Positions 61,413 to 64,000 of a DNA stretch of 64,000 bases are shown here, one piece after another. The number at the start of each line of letters is the position of its first letter. Position 1 is the first letter of the stretch. The stretch lies in the NCBI RefSeq assembly GCF_030818895.1, contig NZ_JAUTBA010000001.1, forward strand, positions 5,540,820-5,604,819. The letters are read 5' to 3'. The position numbers were made by a program, and so were the translations under genes. The stretch comes from Sphingobacterium zeae (GTDB lineage: Bacteria; Bacteroidota; Bacteroidia; Sphingobacteriales; Sphingobacteriaceae). The notes under the pieces were generated by a model. The model did not search any database and was not told where the DNA came from. It was given only the letters and a program-made list of their open reading frames with translations.

Positions 61413-63239
61413 TTAAACCTGTTCAATTAGGGGAAATCTTATGCTAAAAGTTGCTCCCTCTCCAAGCTCCGACTCGACACTTAATTGCCCATTCATCTGC
61501 TCAACGATACCCTTACAAATCGCCAAACCTAACCCTGTACCCTTATCCAATGAGTTAATCTTATAAAACCTATTGAAGATCAATGCATGATTTTCCTTGG
61601 CTATGCCTATACCATTATCCTTTACATAAAACACTATATGATCATCGTTTAGAGTGTAACCAACATGCACAGCACCTTCTGGCGGTGTAAATTTTAAGCT
61701 GTTATTAATAAGATTGACCAGAACCTGAATGACCCGACCACGATCCAGTCTCGCCACAACCTCCCTTTCTGGAATGTCAAAAATTATCGCTGGCTGCTCA
61801 TCATTGGGCAGGAAACTCATTGATAATTCATTTAATATTCCCTTAAGAGACACATCCGAATTCTTTAGCCTAACGCTACCTGCATCCATTTGTGACATTT
61901 CAAGCACGTCGGTTATCAACCGCAGCAACTGGCTACTATTGGCGTTGAGGAGCTCACCATATTCCTTTCGCAATTCAGGATCTGGCGTATCTGCAATAAT
62001 ACTTCCAAAACCCATAATGGCACTAAGCGGAGTACGGATTTCATGATTCATATTGGAGATAAAGGCAGACTTTAATCGTTCGGATTCCTCTGCTGCTTCC
62101 TTTGAGCGCAATAGTTGCTCTTCATAACGTAGCTGATCAGAGATATCGCGCTTGATGGTCCAGACAATATCCTCACCATTGCCATTTTTGATCATCAGCG
62201 AACTGCATTCAGAACCGATAATATCCAATTCTGGATATAGCGTATCACAGCGGTATTGATAATAACCCGAAGCTGAAATGATTTTTTGTACCGATAAATC
62301 CCAAGCTTCTTGTGTGGTGAACTCACGCAGACATTCAAAGATTTTTAAGTCCGTAATATCTTCGTCTTCATTCAGACCGTTTTGCTGCCGGCATGCTTTA
62401 TTTGCGAAAGCCATATTTCCATTTGTATGACATGCAAAAATACTATACGGCGCATTGTCAACCACTGCAAGCACCATTTCAAGCTCATTTCTGTTCTTAA
62501 TAAAATCACTGACATTTTGCGAAAAACCTTCAATTATATATACATTGTTTTGAAGACGCTTGTCATATTTTGTCGCCCGCACATAGGTTATGGGGGCACC
62601 AGCTTGCATTATCCGGTATTCGAATGTACTATACTCAATGGAATCATTATGTAGAAAAGCCTCCATTCCCTTTCTGTCATCTGGATGGACAGAAGTGAGT
62701 AGCTCCGTCAAAGTGATCTTCTCAGGTGCTTCCAGATTCCTTTTCCGTAAATTAGAATAACCATTGTGTGTTAATTCCTGATGCTGCAGATCATAGACCC
62801 AATGCCCAATCATGGCGACCTTTCCGACCTCAAGCTGTGCGGTAAGGGCCGATTTAAGACGGTACTTCATATTACTCCTTTGAGTAATATCCCGATACTG
62901 GCAAATTAAATGTTCGTCATCAAATTTGTGAATCAGAAATTTGAAATAATACATCTGCTCATCTGTTGGAAGATCGTAATTTAGATTGGAGGTTTCCCCT
63001 GTTTGACGACAAAACGCAAATTCCTGTTCAATGAGCCTCGATGTCGGTTGAGGCAAAAGGGACAGAATATTCTTGCCAATTACATCGACGTCGGGGTTTA
63101 AAATTGGATTGTTTGTTTTCATTATTGCATCCACGCAAATGTTATCACGGTTGATTAACAATAACGTATCGCAAGTTATATTCAGTATCTTCTCCAAGAA
63201 CTTTAAATCATGTAATATTTTCTTCTCCATAACATTCAT
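61413..63239 (-). CDS. PAS-domain sensor histidine kinase
   Basis: About 608 residues without a membrane helix. Three PAS-like domains (about 10-120, 140-255 and 260-375) precede HisKA with H399 in NMNHEIRTP and an ATPase domain (NLINNSLKF, DNGIGIA, GTGLGLAI). I start it at 63239 (MNVMEKK), four bases after the glycosyltransferase stop; an ATG at 63308 would overlap that gene. It has no receiver. The second sensor kinase of this locus, it is co-transcribed with the glycosyltransferase. Confidence 0.85.
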   Translation of the reverse strand: MNVMEKKILHDLKFLEKILNITCDTLLLINRDNICVDAIMKTNNPILNPDVDVIGKNILSLLPQPTSRLIEQEFAFCRQTGETSNLNYDLPTDEQMYYFKFLIHKFDDEHLICQYRDITQRSNMKYRLKSALTAQLEVGKVAMIGHWVYDLQHQELTHNGYSNLRKRNLEAPEKITLTELLTSVHPDDRKGMEAFLHNDSIEYSTFEYRIMQAGAPITYVRATKYDKRLQNNVYIIEGFSQNVSDFIKNRNELEMVLAVVDNAPYSIFACHTNGNMAFANKACRQQNGLNEDEDITDLKIFECLREFTTQEAWDLSVQKIISASGYYQYRCDTLYPELDIIGSECSSLMIKNGNGEDIVWTIKRDISDQLRYEEQLLRSKEAAEESERLKSAFISNMNHEIRTPLSAIMGFGSIIADTPDPELRKEYGELLNANSSQLLRLITDVLEMSQMDAGSVRLKNSDVSLKGILNELSMSFLPNDEQPAIIFDIPEREVVARLDRGRVIQVLVNLINNSLKFTPPEGAVHVGYTLNDDHIVFYVKDNGIGIAKENHALIFNRFYKINSLDKGTGLGLAICKGIVEQMNGQLSVESELGEGATFSIRFPLIEQV

Positions 63240-63243
63240 AGGC

Positions 63244-64000
63244 TTATTTTCTTTGAGATTTCTCCCACCCACCAACAAAGCGCCTGCTAAATAAATAGTA
63301 AATTCCACGCATCACATTAATGTTCATAAACATAAAGTAGTACGGGATATAAAATAACTTCGAACTATTGGGATTATTTCGCCGCGCATATCCCAAAGCC
63401 GCACAAAGATAGCAGAGACACTGAAGCGCAAAAATGACGTAAAACACATTGAAAGATGATGAACTGCGATATCCAAGAATGGCCGACAGGGGAAAGAGAG
63501 CAAAAAGGGCAAAAGGTGTGACAGACCACCGCAGCACACGATGTGAAACATATTGAAAACTTAGCTTCCCAAATTTAAACACATTTAATAACGGAACTAA
63601 CCTTCCTATAGACTGCCATCCACCTGCAGCAATACGTCTTTTCCGCTTCCCTTCTTCTTCCATGTTCAGCGACCCGTACTCGACAGCATAGGCATTCGAT
63701 GTATAGGCAATCCGATGGCCTTTTTGTGCAATACGCATCGATAGCATAAAATCATCCAACAAGGTATCTTCTTCCATCGAAGCGAACAATGCTGTACGCA
63801 CCGCAAATAGTTCTCCCGCAGCTCCTACAGCAGAATAAAATTCAAAGTCTAGCCTTTTTAGCAGCGATTCATATTTCCAATATGCCCCCTCGCCTTTTGA
63901 AGAAACAGTATCATCACTGCTAAAAGCCACTCTTTTCTCGCCAGAGACACAACCGATTGTTGGATTACTAAATTGGTCGGCAATAATTTTTAACGCCTCT
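63244..64000 (-). CDS. family 2 glycosyltransferase, C-terminal part
   Basis: The frame is open to the window edge, so the N-terminus is missing. The visible 250 residues hold NPTIGCVSGEKRV, AAGELFAVRT, EDTLLDDFMLSMRI (the acceptor-side Asp motif) and RKRRIAAGGWQS, a QxxRW-like site, followed by three membrane helices. The pattern is that of processive, membrane-bound GT2 enzymes of the cellulose/PgaC type. It probably helps build the surface polysaccharide. It lies directly upstream of the PAS kinase. Confidence 0.85.
   Translation of the reverse strand, partial: EALKIIADQFSNPTIGCVSGEKRVAFSSDDTVSSKGEGAYWKYESLLKRLDFEFYSAVGAAGELFAVRTALFASMEEDTLLDDFMLSMRIAQKGHRIAYTSNAYAVEYGSLNMEEEGKRKRRIAAGGWQSIGRLVPLLNVFKFGKLSFQYVSHRVLRWSVTPFALFALFPLSAILGYRSSSSFNVFYVIFALQCLCYLCAALGYARRNNPNSSKLFYIPYYFMFMNINVMRGIYYLFSRRFVGGWEKSQRK

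Noticed and set aside
63244..63308. Longer N-terminus for the PAS kinase
   Set aside because: It overlaps the end of the glycosyltransferase gene; the ATG at 63239 fits the operon spacing.

Overview
The window comes from a Bacteroidota chromosome, most likely Sphingobacteriaceae and close to Sphingobacterium. This rests on SusC/SusD pairs, TonB-dependent receptors, Bacteroidetes-type promoters (-33 TTG, -7 TAnnTTTG), scarce Shine-Dalgarno sequences and the form of the 16S 3' end. The genus is an inference; no database comparison was possible.

Layout. (1) 1-4200: a divergent pair of secreted glycosidases, a GH29 fucosidase cut by the window edge and a GH2 beta-galactosidase-type enzyme. (2) 4330-7021: a small membrane protein and a hybrid sensor kinase. 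(3) 7682-13343: a complete rRNA operon on the minus strand (16S, tRNA-Ile, tRNA-Ala, 23S, 5S) with two tandem promoters and a terminator; upstream lie a gene-free GC-rich stretch and a TTAGGGTTTAG repeat with a long hairpin. (4) 14195-22252: a SusC-SusD-fasciclin-lipoprotein-M60 peptidase operon, probably for host glycoproteins. (5) 22821-25935: signal peptidase I and two secreted proteins of unknown role. (6) 26049-31469: an operon of a Sel1-repeat protein, a divergent HSP90-type ATPase and a helical protein. (7) 31697-35615: a TonB receptor with two histidine-rich lipoproteins, behind a promoter carrying two copies of a palindromic operator; probably metal (zinc) uptake. (8) 35674-41374: a GH127 enzyme with a LamG-like domain, a divergent AraC regulator and a CodA-like amidohydrolase. 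(9) 41421-51175: an acyltransferase, then a pilus-like locus (subunit, PapD-like chaperone, second surface protein, convergent beta-barrel protein) and a LuxR-type response regulator with a TPR sensor kinase. (10) 51197-64000: dTDP-rhamnose genes rfbBCDA, a CapD/PglF-type dehydratase, a CpsB-type phosphatase, a UDP-xylose synthase-type enzyme, two sensor kinases, a membrane phosphodiesterase-fold protein and a partial glycosyltransferase, together a surface polysaccharide region.

The most notable points are the pilus-like locus with its own regulators, the HSP90/Sel1 operon, the double operator of the metal-uptake genes, and a two-base insertion that breaks rfbD in an otherwise intact rhamnose operon. 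There is no CRISPR array, complete insertion sequence or prophage.
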